DNA of 64,000 nucleotides from Prochilodus magdalenae. Taxonomy: Eukaryota; Chordata; Actinopteri; Characiformes; Prochilodontidae. The stretch lies in assembly GCA_024036415.1 (NCBI GenBank), contig JAMWET010005032.1, forward strand, positions 503,501 to 567,500, read 5' to 3'. A model generated the notes under the pieces. That model was not told the origin of the DNA and searched no databases. It worked only from the letters and a program-made list of their open reading frames with translations. Of the stretch, positions 1 through 17,084 are shown in pieces (within the stretch, counting starts at the first letter, position 1; each line of letters opens with the position of its first letter). Position numbers and translations under genes: made by a program.

Positions 1-1085
1 GGTTCCCGTATCTTATGGTGATCATCGGCATTATCAACATTCTTTATGCGCCCCTCTGCTTCTTCCTTAAAAACCCGGCTATACGAGAGGAGAAAATGGT
101 GAGAAACATACGCAAACATTTGTTTTTATACCATATGTCTCGTGTGTATTATATGCCAGTACTTATATTTAATAATCATAATATTACACTTAGTATGTAA
201 TATATAGAAATAGACCTCAGAAAAGCATTTGCCAGTGCTTATTGGGCTGGAAGATGTTTCAAAGATTTCAGTGTACGAATGAGGGAGCCATTCAACCCCA
301 TTGTTACCCTTCCCTAGAGTGGTCATCCAACAAAAATGACTCCCAAGTTTGAGTCAAGCAGAACCAAAAACACCAGGGTACCAGCCAATCATCTGTAGGC
401 CTTACGCTTTGTGATTTAGCAATCAGTGCCAGGCTGTTCCAAGACGTACAAGTAAAATATCTATGGAATGATAGCATGGAGAAAGAAACTACTCTCCACA
501 AGGAACACTTCTGTCTGGTTTCCTAAAGACCACCTGGATGAGCCAGAAGACTGAAACAATGCTATCTGGCCAGATGAGGCAAAAAACAGATCTTCATGGC
601 TTATACCTGAATGCTTCCTTCTAGCATAAGAACCTCATCCCAACTGTGAAACATGATGGTGGCAGTATCACGGTTTGTCATCATTTAATGAAGCTATGAA
701 ATTGGGATAGTATCAAGAAGCAGGAGAATGTTAGAGCATCTTCATGAACTGAACCTCAACAGAAGGTGGGTCATGCAGAAGGACAGGGCCCATGAAAACA
801 CAAGTTAGTCTACAACGAAGAAATGTTGATGTTTGGAATGGCCGAGTCAAAGTCCAGACCCAAAATGCTGAGTCAGAACCTAATGTGCGGCGTTCATGCA
901 AGAAAGCCCCCCCAAGTAGAAGCTATGAAGAGGACATGATCTATGTGCAGTTTTTGCTGATGCTGTCTGTTTTCCAGGCCATCATAAACCAGGAGTGTCC
1001 TATGCACGTAAAGAGCTACAACACACAGCGCCAATGCAGGGAGTTTCCACTGAGTGACGACAGCGAAGAGGACGTGGAGGAGTAA
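1..1085 (+). CDS. slc18a1: Vesicular monoamine transporter (SLC18A1-like), 3' end only
   Basis: Partial gene entering from the left edge. Coding exons are 1-98 and 978-1085, with stop TAA at 1083-1085. The first exon reads [19 protein letters not shown], the last transmembrane helix of the VMAT family (proton-driven loading of monoamines into secretory vesicles). It ends in phase 0 at donor gtgaga (99). After acceptor tttccag the last exon begins [17 protein letters not shown] and ends in an acidic cytosolic tail (DDSEEDVEE). The EFPL...DSEED tail resembles VMAT1 more than VMAT2, and SLC18A1 is on human 8p like TTI2 and MAK16 next door, so slc18a1 is preferred. The paralogue choice is inference. 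The intron carries a decayed Tc1 element. Confidence 0.85.
310..785 (+). mobile_element. Decayed Tc1/mariner transposase fragment
   Basis: In the last intron of the slc18a1-like gene. The sequence follows a Tc1 transposase gene but with stops and frameshifts. It contains a 'caacaaaaatgactcccaag' start-like segment, a 'gaccacctggatgagcc' block, a 'tggccagatgaggcaaaa' block (the WSDETK region) and 'catgatggtggcagtatcac' near 650-670. No terminal inverted repeats are visible. An old, dead copy. Confidence 0.75.
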
Positions 1086-1238
1086 AGCACACCCTTACTA
1101 TTTCCTGAATGGTGTTTCAGTTAATCGAACCTGTTTTTCATTCTTGGTACGGATAATAATTTTCATGGTTCTTGACTGTGCTGTACAATATCAGGCATTA
1201 TAAAGCTGTGCTGCAGCTTATGGATTCGGTATGGCTCC

Positions 1239-1244
1239 AATAAA
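1239..1244 (+). terminator. Polyadenylation signal of the slc18a1-like gene
   Basis: AATAAA lies 154 bases after the stop codon, a normal distance for a short 3' UTR. Confidence 0.7.
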
Positions 1245-1261
1245 CACTTTGGTTTCTTACG

Positions 1262-2784
1262 GTCTCACTAAAAGAGGCAGAACCTCTTTTGGGTCTTGGG
1301 TCTATCATATTTCCAACTCCAACTTCAGTCATATTCCCTTGGTTCACAAAGGGCTTAGTACACTTCACACACTTTATTGGGAATCAGGGGCATGCTGTTG
1401 TATTTACACGAGGCTGCTGATAAAATTAAAGCTGTTATGGCTGTTCTGGCCAGCTGTGCAGCCTTTCTTCTCCACCTCCTCGCCTAGATACATAGTTAGG
1501 GGTAATGCCACTGATTTTCAGTTTCTGAAGAATTAAATGGTGGTCATGGGAACCAGGTATCAGCACATCTACAACTTAAATACAGCCATTCTATTCATAA
1601 CCACCAAACCACACCTGTCTCCTGAGTAATTATATTGATGATATATATAGATGATTATCTATTATGTACATATATACTATATATTATATACATAAAATAA
1701 TTGTTGTACAAATAGCTGCACCCAAAATGAATCAATCGGCAGGAATGAAACTTGGTGGGTGGTTTGACATCATGAGACATGCCAATACAATACAAGCCTT
1801 TACTGCTGTAAACATGGCGGCCGGAAGCTATACTGAGAGACAGACTTCTGTATGTGTAGCTCAATAAATATTGTCCATATCAGTCTAAATTTATCATCAG
1901 TTATTGATCTTGGTCACCTTTATCTTCCCACCAAATATCACTCCAATCCCACACTTCCTTTTGGGTGCAGCTCCTCTTTTGACGACACCTGTAATTACAA
2001 TGGTTATTCTTATAGTACAATTTGTATTGTAACCTTTTGGAAGTAAGTGATAATGAACTTCTTTAACAAACTCCGGGGTTGAGATGTCATGGAAAGATGA
2101 CGAAATCCTTGACTGACAGCAAACAGATTTTATTTAAATGTGTACAGGAAGGTCTGTTTTATCCTGTTTGGGTTTGTTGATGTTCATTGAGAGAAAACAA
2201 GTTCCATTTTACCCAGAATCCAAGACGAGACTGGGACTCTAGTACTACAACAGGCCGTGACTACCAAACCATGATCTATGCACTGGTAGTATTAGTCTAC
2301 CACGTGTCGTCTGTCTGCAAAGTGCCAACCCAAAGCTGTTATTACGTTTTTTTCCCCCTTTCCAACTCAATAGTCACATTGTTCAGGAAATCCAATATCC
2401 TCTCAGTCCAAGTGCTTTGTTGCGCGTCAATAAATTATCACAGTCCTAAAGTGACGCACCTCTTCCTCTGTGAAAACGCATCAAACGCACATCACCCTGT
2501 AATAACGGAGAGGAAGTGATGGACAAAGGGAACGACAGACGTGACTAAACACTGTTTGCTGTGCAGCTCCAATAGTTCATTTCCACCCCTTCATAAATAA
2601 TTAAAAGCTTTGGAAGTGTGAACATCTTGTCTTCACATCTTGTCTTCACTGCTGGGCAAACTCTGGCACAAAGGCCAGTGAAATGGTTCATTTCATGCCG
2701 TTTCTGGTTTCTCCACAGCGGTGGTAACCAGGGGTCACAATGTAGGAAGCAGCAATACAGGCGTTTAATTTTAGATTATTTTAT
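1262..2784. other. Intergenic, no gene seen
   Basis: AT-rich sequence with a short TATA-like stretch at 1636-1700. Open frames are all under about 110 codons, lack recognisable domains and look like chance. Confidence 0.5.
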
Positions 2785-2787
2785 ATA

Positions 2788-3480
2788 TACAGTGGGGTGT
2801 GAAAGTTTGGGCAGCCTTGTTCATTTTCCTGATTTACCTTTATAAAGCATTGATTGTTTGGATAAAAACTCCATTAAATATATTATATAGGGGACAAACA
2901 CAGTGATATTTGAGAAGTGAAATGAAGTTTATATGATTTACAGAATGTGTGCAATAACTGGTTAAACAAAAGTAGGCAGGTGCATAAATTTGGGCACTGT
3001 TGTCATTTTATTGATTTCAAAACCTTCTGAAGCTGCGCCGGGGCTGGATCTTCCAACAAGACAACGACCCTAAACACTGCTCAAAATCTACTAATGCATT
3101 CATGCAGAGGAACAAGTATGGAAACGTTCTGGAATGGCCATCTCGGTCCCCAGACCTGAATATTATTGAAAATCTGTGGTGTCACTTAAAGAGAGCTGTT
3201 CATGCTCGGAAACCATCAAACCTGAATTAACTAGAAATATTTGTAAAGAAGAATGGTCTAAAATACCTTCAGCCACAATCCAGACTCTCATTAGAAGCTA
3301 TAGGAAGCGTTTAGAGGCTGTTATTTCTGCGAAAGGAGGATCTACTAAATATTGAGTTAAGGTTTTTGTGCCCAAATTTATGCACCTAATTTTGTTTAGA
3401 CAATTATTGCACACTTTCTGTAAATCATATAAACTTCATTTCACTTCTCAAATATCACTGTGTTTGTCCCCTATATGATA
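2788..3480 (+). mobile_element. Internally deleted Tc1/mariner element with long inverted repeats
   Basis: Two nearly perfect inverted repeats of roughly 110 bp face each other at about 2885-2999 and 3366-3477; both contain 'acaaacacagtgatatttga' or its complement. Between them, 3033-3353 encodes the C-terminal part of a DDE transposase ([11 protein letters not shown], then [15 protein letters not shown]) with an internal stop near 3230. The N-terminal DNA-binding part is missing, so the copy is non-autonomous. The outer left end may start at 2788. Confidence 0.8.
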
Positions 3481-4719
3481 TATTTAACGGTGTTGTTTAT
3501 ATGTTTATATGTATTGGTGATGATGGTAAAAACGGTTTTGGGGGCACTGTTGTGCGGTACAGCACATATACCTCTTTACCATGAAAGGCCAACATGAATA
3601 GAGTTTGTCCTGACACTGGCAAACAAAGCAGAGTAGTGTTACAGGACTTTATTACAGGACAGTTGTAAGACTTATTTGGTGTGATTTTGATAAAAATTCA
3701 TGATGCATACTGATATATCGATAGATTAATTTATTTCTTTGCATGCAGCCCGAAGGTTGGAGGACTTTCAGCATCTGGAAAACTGCCAAACTTTGTGACA
3801 CACGAATGACATGGATAAAATTACAGCATACGTCACAATCTTTCACAAATAACAATAACTGAGATGAACCCTCTTCTGTGTTTTCCCATTAGCCGCAAGA
3901 CTGACCACATCCTTCACCTCTTTTAGTTCTCAGTAAAGCCAGTCTGAGATTTACTCTTGTTCAATTTCTGCTCTGTCATTCTTTCTTTTTCTCTTTCTCA
4001 CCTCCTCCAACAATGTCTTCTACAGTCTCGTCACAGCCTTTAGCATGATGTCCATGCTGGGAATACCAAGCTAGCTTCTTCCTATAGCTAGCTGAAGACC
4101 CATTGTCGTTGGTATTTGACGTGGTGACATTAATCTTTGCACAGTTCTTGTGAGAGGTCTTGTTCCTCCTCTTCCAAAGTTACATAGCGCTATAGAAGGC
4201 ATTCCAAGGCATTCCAGGCCTGGGAGTGGCAACTATAGGGATGCTATTCTCCCTATTGTAAGCCAGATTACCACCAGAATGATTCTGATACCGTTATTAG
4301 AGTAAAGCCATCACATAATCTTGCTTTAAACTATTGAGACGTCTGTTTCCTATCATCACCAGCATGAACCATTCTGACCATGTGCGTTGCTCTAGATGTT
4401 AAAATCAAAACATATAGGAAAAGCAGGTATCAATACTTTTATGCAAATATTGCTGATCAAAAGCAATCTTTAGAATCCAAAGTATTAGTATTTCATTATA
4501 TATCTGCCCGTGCCTTGTAGGTGCTGGAGAATACGCAACAATTCGTTTCCATTTCCAGTTCGTTTGCCATTCTTTGGCACTCTCTAGACGTAAACACATC
4601 CAGATGCAAGAAAATGGTAAAAGATGTTTCCAAACACAAAATACTCCCAGGAGATTTTAGGGGCAGGACTAGAACACACTGCGCTAATGAACCGGACAGT
4701 CCCTGCTGGTATGCTAGCA
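3481..4719. other. Intergenic, no gene seen
   Basis: No recognisable exon, RNA gene or clear repeat boundary was found. Open frames are short and unrelated to known domains. Confidence 0.4.
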
Positions 4720-5085
4720 TACAAGTCAGACTTGCAAGATACTGGGCAATCCTTCAAAAAGGAAAGCTTCCAGTTCTTTGAAGATGAAGAGTGGGAAACG
4801 GTCTGTTGGCTCCTTCAAACTATGGGAAAACGGTAAGTGATGTTTAGATCTGGTGACTTGCGGGGCTTTTGAAGGCATTAGAAGGCGTTCGTAACACCTA
4901 TTTGATTTAGTGGATATGAAGGTATCTTCCTGGAACCTGGAAACTTCTTGGAACAGCCGCTTCCTTGGCACAGAATGCATGACCATGTAATTATCATACC
5001 TCCCACCAGATGGCTGCACATATCAAGATGGATCCACCATGCTTAGCAGATGGCACTGGACATGATGCCTTAAGGGAAACCTTTT
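4720..5085 (-). mobile_element. Possible very old Tc1-like transposase remnant
   Basis: Read on the minus strand, the segment resembles decayed Tc1 coding sequence: a G-G-R-Y-D-N-Y-M-V-M-like stretch where Tc1 has GG.I.VWG, and 'ccagatctaaacatcac' where Tc1 has SPDLNI. Frames are broken throughout. The similarity is weak. Confidence 0.35.
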
Positions 5086-5980
5086 GTGTTCCCTACTAGT
5101 AAACAAATACAGATGCAGGAAAATGAACTCTGCACACAGCATTCCTGTTTTCCATTGCTCAGCGTTTTGTGTTTCTTCTTTTAGGATGAATCTCAAATGG
5201 CCTCCTACTTCCAGTATGGTGCATCATGACTAAAGTTGCTTTTTAGAAATTAGTGTTATATGTAAAATGATTCCAAAGACTCAAAGAGGGGTTGTATGAG
5301 CCCATAATTCAAATTCATTTTGACCATTTTAACAGTAAAAAGAGACCCATGACGGAAAAATTATGCTCTATTTGTAGATGTCATGATAGCTACGTTCAAC
5401 ATATACAAGTACACTGTATGTCTATCCAAATCAGATACCTATCATCGCCTGCTAGTACGGCTCAAGTGCCTTACATTCCCTTATAGTGGACTCATTGGAC
5501 ACTTGGTCGTTTTATATAGAACTGTGTTTTCTAAAACTAGACCAGCAAAGCAGTAGAAGCGGTTAGTAGACAGCAGCAGCCCCCTCTGTGGGCCAAAACC
5601 AGCACAAGCCAAGGCGTCTGCCTGTTTTCTCTGCTGCAGGTCTTTTTTAGGACACTCCAGTGTGCTTTTCAATACTCAGTCAAAAATAGGGACATTTCTG
5701 GGGACAGGTCACCAAAAAAGGGACTGTTCTCAGAAAACAGGAACGTCTGACGATATATTATGAGTTATGACATTTGACTTCTGTACCCAACCAGGGCAGG
5801 GAACTGTATACATATTAAGCAAAGTGTGTAGAAAGGTTTTTAGACATTTGTCTGCCTTACATTCTCGTGTTTTTAACGTTGGCTATTTTGGTAGAGAATG
5901 TATTACACGTGTGCTAAGGTTGGAGATTGTTACACACATACTGTCATATATTTTAAAAATTGTGCAGCGTTACTACCGGA
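5086..5980. other. Intergenic upstream of tti2
   Basis: No gene or defined repeat recognised; short chance open frames only. Confidence 0.4.
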
Positions 5981-5984
5981 ACCT

Positions 5985-6420
5985 CCAACAGATTGGTCAC
6001 GTTTCCGGTGAGACTTATTTTTCAGTTGCACACGTAAATCTCGCGGCAGCAGAATCGATGGAGAACGTTATGCGAATTATTGACAATACTGGATAGGTTT
6101 TCTACGCTTTTTCTTTTTAATAACCACATTATACTGTCTGACATTTAGTTATGGATATAAGAGCTCAGAAACGAGCCGTATTCGCATAGCAGTCCACGCA
6201 GTGTTTATCGATGTGGGTGATGAAGACAGTGTAGGCTCTACATCTCCTAGGTAGTTCACTATAATGTGACGATGGATACCAGCTGTCATTCTTAAATAGT
6301 GGATTATGTAAATAGTTATATATAGCTATTATAAATAGTGCAAGCTAGCTAAACTCAAAGGTTAGCTGCTAAAGTAATAGCCGGGATATTATTAAAACTC
6401 CACAAAAGGAAGTGGTAGAA
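5985..6420 (+). promoter_or_regulatory. Probable tti2 promoter and 5' UTR
   Basis: ETS-type sites (accggaac near 5977, tttccggtg near 6003), an inverted CCAAT box (gattggtcac near 5990) and a partial TCTCGCG element (aaatctcgcgg near 6037) cluster about 400 bases before the tti2 ATG. No TATA box stands out, as expected for a housekeeping gene. The transcription start is not determined. Confidence 0.45.
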
Positions 6421-9400
6421 ATGGATCTGGCTCGCATCATCCGTGATCTCAATCTTGCTGAAGAGTCTGAGAAGAACAATGGATCCTCTTATTCAGTAAT
6501 CAGAGTTTTGTCTGAAATCCGTCAGCGCTTTGTAGCCAGAGACTCGACTAAGAGGGAGCTCTTGAGGAGCACCGCGGAGCTGCTGGGCAGCGGGGAAGTC
6601 TGCTGGCTCTTTCCGGAGTTTAGCTCGGATCTGCGGGCAGCCTATGTGGAGCTAGTGAGCAGTTTAATCGAATACGCCGCTTTGCCGGCATGTGACCCTG
6701 ACAGCGGCACGTTGCCTCCTAGCAGTTACGAGCAGATTCCTGCCAAAGCCGATGCCGTCGGCGCAGCGTTGCTGGCGCTGACCGTGCAACTTGGAGGGGC
6801 CGTGAGGTCCAGCGATTCATCTGCTTCCGGGTCAGCTAGGTCTCTCATCCGCACTCTTGGACCTTCGCTCTGTGTGTTCTCCATAACACACCTGCAAGAG
6901 CTTTCGTGGACCAACGTGGTGTCCAGAAAACGTGCACTGGAGCTGCTGAAGTCGACTGTCACAGCCACAGGCAATGGGTCAGTACTGGAGCTGCTGTGTG
7001 GCAAAGATGAAGGTGACCAAACAGGGATGCTGGGCCCAATTCTGGACACACTACAGCCAGAGTTGACAAAGTGAGTGCAAATGAAACCTACTGAAAGCAT
7101 CTCATCCCAGGTTAAAAGAACCGATATACACGTATCAGCCATTACATTAAAACCATCATTGTTCATCATATCAGCTCCACTGACCATATAGGAGCATTAC
7201 CCTGCTCTCCAATAGCCAGGATCACCACAGAGCTGGTATTATATTGGTGGTGGATTATTCTCAGCACAGTGTTTAAACACTCCAGCAGCACTGCTGTGTC
7301 TGATCACATCACCACCACATCATTGTCACCTAATAAAATGAGACTAGGTCTACCTGGTTGTGCCCTTGGGCAAGGCACTGAACCCTCCACTACTGCAGGT
7401 GATGTTTCTCTCAGTTTGGGCAACACTGTGACAGATTTCCCTTGTAGGGCCAATTAAGTATATAACATAGGATGGGTTATGAAAAAATGCTGTTATTTCC
7501 CGCCAAATTTTCAGCCCCACGCTTGATTTCAGAAGAAAAGCTGGATACGCAGGTGCCTGCACACCTTTGCTGTACGCCAATGAAAACTAACACTAAAATG
7601 GAATTATGGTGTTAATGTGTTGCTTATACTTTAAACAGTCTCCTTCGTTTATCACATTTACTGAGAAATTGTCTTTTTCTCTCTGTAGGGAAAACTGGAA
7701 GCGCAACCAGGCAGTGAAGCATGTGTTCTCCTGGGTGCTTGTGCAGGTGGGACGTCCCTGCTTAGCTAACTATTTGGAGAGGGTCTTTCCTCCCTCTCTG
7801 CTAATATCTGACGATTACCAGACTGAGAATAAAGTGCTTGGAGTGCACTGCCTACATCACATTGTGCTTAACGTGGTAAGTAATGTTGGTTAGGAAGGAG
7901 ATTTTTTTTCATTATCCATTAGACTTTTATTAGTAGGTCAGTTGTGAAGATATAATGACAGAGCGTCTTCATTTCTCTCCTTCTTCAGCCTGCTGCTGAC
8001 CTTAGGCAGTTCAACAGAGCTCAGGTGCTCTACCACGCCCTCTTTAATCACCTGTACACATCTGAAGCTCCGCTTATACAGGTACCCTGTATGCACACTA
8101 AATGTGGCCCTTGGTACTTGCAAGAGATTTTAAGACGACGGTTATGCGCTAAAGGTCAAGTACACATCAACTTATCACTGATAAAGTCATGGATATAAGC
8201 ACAAGACAACGAAATGCATTGCACCAAGTGAAATTGATTGTTATGGTCTGTGATAAAGCCAAACACCACAGGTCAGTAGAGTGTGATGTGACCTTTGCAC
8301 TGTTAGCCTTCAGATAAAAGGAGATACTGACCCCAGGAATCACCAGGCTCCTCACCTGTTGTCTTCACCGAGGCATCCATGGTTTTAGTGTCATAATCAC
8401 ATGATCAGCAGCTAATTAACATCTAGCTTGACGCACCTTTATGTAGTTTTTGTTTCTGTATCTGCTGCAGGTGGTTCTGCCGTGTCTCGTAGATTTGATG
8501 TCCGTCCTCGAGAAGCCCCTTGTCCACACAGGACTGCCAGGAAAACCAAGCCGCTTTGATGATGTTCTCCGTCTCATTTTGACACACATGGAAATGGAAC
8601 ACAAGTTGGCCCTACGCCGGATCTACGCCAGCAACCTCCTTCTGTTTATTGAAAGGTGAGGTCCACCTCAGTTTGCATGACGTGCATCAGTTTCAGTGTA
8701 ATTCACAGAAGCGTGCGGTTTCTTCTGAATTCTATACTTATATTCACTTTTCTGTCTTCAAATTTTTGTCTATTTTACCTTATTTCTTCTTACCGAAGAG
8801 CTTCTAAACAGCTACACATCCTTTCAGACCTCCTTAGTGTTGCGTTGGTCTTCTCCCAGTGTAAGGATGGACAATGACACCTGTGGATGTTTTCCATCTC
8901 TCTCAGAGATGAAGCTTTACATGCTGTTTGTCTGATGGGGACAGTGTTGGTGGGTCTACCAGCTGGTTGTTAGGAGCCCCAATGTCTCTGGAGCTTTTAG
9001 TCCATTTTTTGGGAAGTCCTGTTTTTACACTAGTTGAGATGCACCTGTAAACATCCGACTGCAATCGCATTTCAAACCACCTCCAAATGTGTTTTGGATC
9101 TGATCACTAAAAACTAAATTTGTGTTTCAGCCTGGACTACCAAAATCCTGGATACAATCCGAATATACCAAAACTCAGATCTGAGCTGGCAGTTGCAGCC
9201 ATAAAGTTAGCGATCTGTGGCGTATTGGTTTGAAGATGCTTTTTTGATCTTATAGGATGGGTATAAGAATCGCTCGACATCTGAAGAGGCTGGAGAGAGT
9301 GATCGTAGGATATCTGGAGGTGTCAGACGGTCCAGAAGAGAAAGCTAGGCTGATCATACTGGATGTTCTGGAGAGGACCATACAGACGGCCTGGCCAAGG

Positions 9401-10019
9401 TTATTTAAATTTAAGTCATTTAACAAGATTTCAGCCAGTTTTGAGTCTAAGTAATTGGAACTAATATTCACGTTGCAGCATTCATGGAGGTGCTAAAGGA
9501 TTTATATAATGATATAGTGTATTACTGAAATCATGCTAAAACCCCACCAAGATTCTGAAAATGACTGCAGTAATAGATGCGAGTATTTGTCTTGTAGATG
9601 TAAATGCTTTTTCCTCTGGGTCTCTCTAGAATGGAGTGCAGGATGGCTGTGCTCGCTAAGAGTTTGCTGAGGTTCCTTGTTGACGTTTCATCAGAGTCAC
9701 TGGCTCCTGAGCTCAGGGACCAGCTCCTGACCAGAGCCTCACGCTGCCTGCTGCTGCTGGACCACTGCTCAAAGGGTAGATTGCTGGTAAGTCTCTAGAG
9801 CCAATAGATTTTAGGCATGAGGATGCCACACTGCTTGGTAGTAACCGTGATTTCTCAGCATTAGATGGTCCGGGACCACACAAACCCCTAATTCAGCCCC
9901 ACTTCTGTCTCTTACCGCAGGTGCTGCTGAAGGAAGTGGACAGTAGCTGCGTCTCGGACGATGTGCTGAAGTGCATAGAAAGCATTACAGCACAGCAGGT
10001 TAGAGCTGACGCCATGTGA
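6421..10019 (+). CDS. tti2: TELO2-interacting protein 2 (TTI2), complete
   Basis: Subunit of the cytosolic TTT complex (TELO2-TTI1-TTI2), which works with HSP90/R2TP to fold and stabilise PIKK kinases such as mTOR, ATM, ATR and DNA-PKcs. Exons: 6421-7070, 7689-7875, 7989-8081, 8471-8655, 9256-9399, 9630-9786, 9921-10019. Together 1515 nt, 504 aa, close to human TTI2 at about 508 aa. Family signatures seen: NQAVKHVFSW, LLISDDYQTENK followed by LGVHCLHHIVLNV, RFDDVLRLILTHME and RHLKRLERVIVGYLEV. All junctions keep frame. The exon 5 donor (gttatt, 9400) is weak; the others are near consensus. An in-frame GTG lies three codons upstream, but ATG at 6421 has a good context (gaaATGg) and is chosen. 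Introns hold repeats at 7121-7440 and 8764-9212. Confidence 0.95.
7121..7440 (+). mobile_element. Fragments of a palindromic DNA element and a SINE-like tail in tti2 intron 1
   Basis: 7121-7330 contains the blocks agctccactgaccatata, ggtggtggattattctcagc and gcagcactgctgtgtctgat. These are shared with the fuller element at 20.1-20.9 kb, so this is a deleted copy. Next to it, 7355-7385 reads like the 'ccttgggcaaggcact' segment of fish SINEs. Confidence 0.65.
8764..9212 (+). repeat. Interspersed direct repeat, copy 1 (tti2 intron 4)
   Basis: About 450 bp, roughly 95% identical by eye to 10512-10956 and in the same orientation. Shared landmarks are 'aggatggacaatgacacctg', 'ttgttaggagccccaatgtc' and 'ctcagatctgagctggcag'. 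There is no coding potential and the family is not recognised. Confidence 0.85.
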
Positions 10020-10230
10020 GCTTAGTGCTGTCTGAACTTTTGTTGGGCTGGACCCCTCTCAGTGTAAATGGATCCCATGGATTTCTGCAACTGCTGGATG
10101 CTGAAAGAACATTTCAGAAGACCCTGAACTGTCACCTTGTCTTTTATGCCATGATGTTAAGATATGATAAACATAAATAATATGTATTTACATATGTATA
10201 TATGTACCCACCTGCTGCCAATGTCCTGCT

Positions 10231-10236
10231 AATAAA
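10231..10236 (+). terminator. Polyadenylation signal of tti2
   Basis: AATAAA about 210 bases after the tti2 stop; a T-rich stretch follows. Confidence 0.6.
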
Positions 10237-10511
10237 TTAAATAAATTCTTTATTAATAGCTATTTGAAGTTATTCTGAAGATTAATTTGATTTTGAAGTC
10301 ATAATACTACATTGCTCATCATTAGTATTTTTTGCTTTCAGTTTTTTCGAAAATTCTGTTCGGAAATTTTCCATTTTCCCAATGCAGTGTTCAGCATGTA
10401 GCATTTTATTGGAAATACAATCCAAGTATTTAGACTCATCAGTCCGAAAGACGTGTATCCACATCTTAGATGTCCAGTTGTGGAATTTTAGGGTGTTGTT
10501 TTTTTTTTTTT

Positions 10512-10956
10512 TTGTCTATTTTTCCTAATTATTTCTTACCAAGGAGCTTTTAAACAGTTACACCTCTTTTCAGCCCTCCTTAGTGTCGCGTTGGTATACT
10601 CCCAGTGGAAGGATGGACAATGACACCTGTGGATGTTCTCCATCTCTCTCAAATATGAAGCTTTACATGCTGTTTGTCTGATGGGGACAGTGTTGGTGGG
10701 TCTACCAGCTGGTTGTTAGGAGCCCCAATGTCTCTGGAGCTTTTAGTCCATTTTTTGGGAGGTCCTGTTTTTACACTAGTTGAGATGCAACCATAAACAT
10801 CCGACTGCAATCGCATTTCAAACCACCTCCAAATGTGTTTTGGATCTGATCACTAAAAACTAAATTTGTGTTTCGGCCTGGACTACCAAAATCCTGGATA
10901 CAATCCGAATATACCAAAACTCAGATCTGAGCTGGCAGTCACGGCCATAAGGTTAG
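10512..10956 (+). repeat. Interspersed direct repeat, copy 2 (3' of tti2)
   Basis: Second copy of the 8764-9212 unit, 1.75 kb downstream. It begins after a run of T and ends at 'ggccataaggttagc'. Small substitutions separate the copies. Confidence 0.85.
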
Positions 10957-11969
10957 CTACCTTTGGAGGGCAGAAACAGAACACTGTTTTAATAGTGATA
11001 CGGCTATGAAAATGTAGTGGACGAATTTATTACTGGTGCGTTTGGAGGCTATTCAGTATGGCTGCTGATTCCATTTGGCACTGAAGAATGAACTTGTGCT
11101 TAATAGCCATCCAGCTTCAAAATTAAATTTTACAATACTGTATCTTTGACAGTCACTGAGATTAGAAATCTGGTTTGTGAAGGAGGCTGAAGGAAGTGTT
11201 TTACAGGAGCAAGTATTATAACAACCACTTTTAATCAGCTTAGCTAACATATGCAGACGTGCACAATCAAGACATCACACACACAGAGAAAGCTGTCCCT
11301 TCTGAAACAGCTACAGACACCCCGGAGCGAAGATCTCCTGGAGAAGAGGTTGAATTTGGACCGGTCATTTGGTGAGACATGAATTAGGCACTGTGCCTTT
11401 AGTCCGTTAGAAGCTGGAGACCACTGTAAGGGTGTTGTGGCTGTTCTGCTAGGCTTGTTTAAAAATGTCCTTCAAAATTTCATGACAGATACTCAGATCT
11501 GTTGGTATTAAAAAACAAAGAAAAGCAATTCTCCCACATCCTTTCATTCTACTATCACTGTTCTCAATATGTAACAACTTAGGCACTTTTGCTCTGATGA
11601 ATACTGCGAGGTGACCTAGAGAAACATTCCGAAGAAAAACTCACGACAGAAGCCAATCGGTTCCAAGACATGTTGATAAAATAGTAAAAAAAAAAATCTT
11701 AAATTAATTTTTTTTCACAATAACCTTTACCATAACGATCATATTGTAATCAGCTTCAGTAACCAACACATAAAACGGGCTCCAGTCTGATCCGGAACGG
11801 GTCAGTGTGGCTGCAGGGTTTCCACCAAAGCAGGAGCTCACTGGACTTCACCTCCTCAGTCGAGCGATTAAGGAGTGGAATAAAGTGCCCCCCTTCTTTG
11901 CTGGTATGAAACCCTGCAGCCATGCCGGCTCTTTCTGGACAAAACTAGACCACCCCCACCCCCCAACAG

Positions 11970-12258
11970 AGAGTTCTCCTATGCTTGTCAGCAGCACAGG
12001 TACATATAAAGCTGCTCATTCGGAAACAAGCACGAGCATCCCAGAGTAGAGACTTCCAGAACGACGTACAAACGTGTGTCGGGTGATGAAACCGAGGGAC
12101 CGAGAAGCAAAAAAAAGTCTGAAAGGCTGGAGGTTGCACAGAGCGGTGGCCGTTCTGGTTCAGTTCCCCTACTCCTTGCGGGTGGAGGGTGGCAGACTCT
12201 AGTCTCCTTCTTGTACCTGATCTCCACAGAACCTTATTTCTCCCTTTCTCAGGTCCTT
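11970..12258 (-). pseudogene. Decayed copy of the mak16 3' end, serving as 3' UTR of the HTH-MAK16 chimera B
   Basis: Downstream of the chimera B stop, minus-strand sequence still matches the end of mak16. 'gtggagatcaggtacaagaa' corresponds to the mak16 codons for VEIEYEQE but in a different frame from the chimera. 'gtggccgttctggttcagt' (12149) matches 'gtggccgttctgcttcagt' of the mak16 3' UTR (24093). 'atgcttgtcagcagcacagg' (about 11981) matches 'atgcttagcagcagcatagg' (about 23911). So exon 10 and the 3' UTR were copied from mak16 and then decayed. Confidence 0.7.

Positions 12259-17084
<4,826 letters not shown>

Noticed and set aside
6412..6420. Upstream GTG start for tti2
   Set aside because: Non-ATG codon three codons before an ATG in good context; the family starts with the MDLA..-type sequence.
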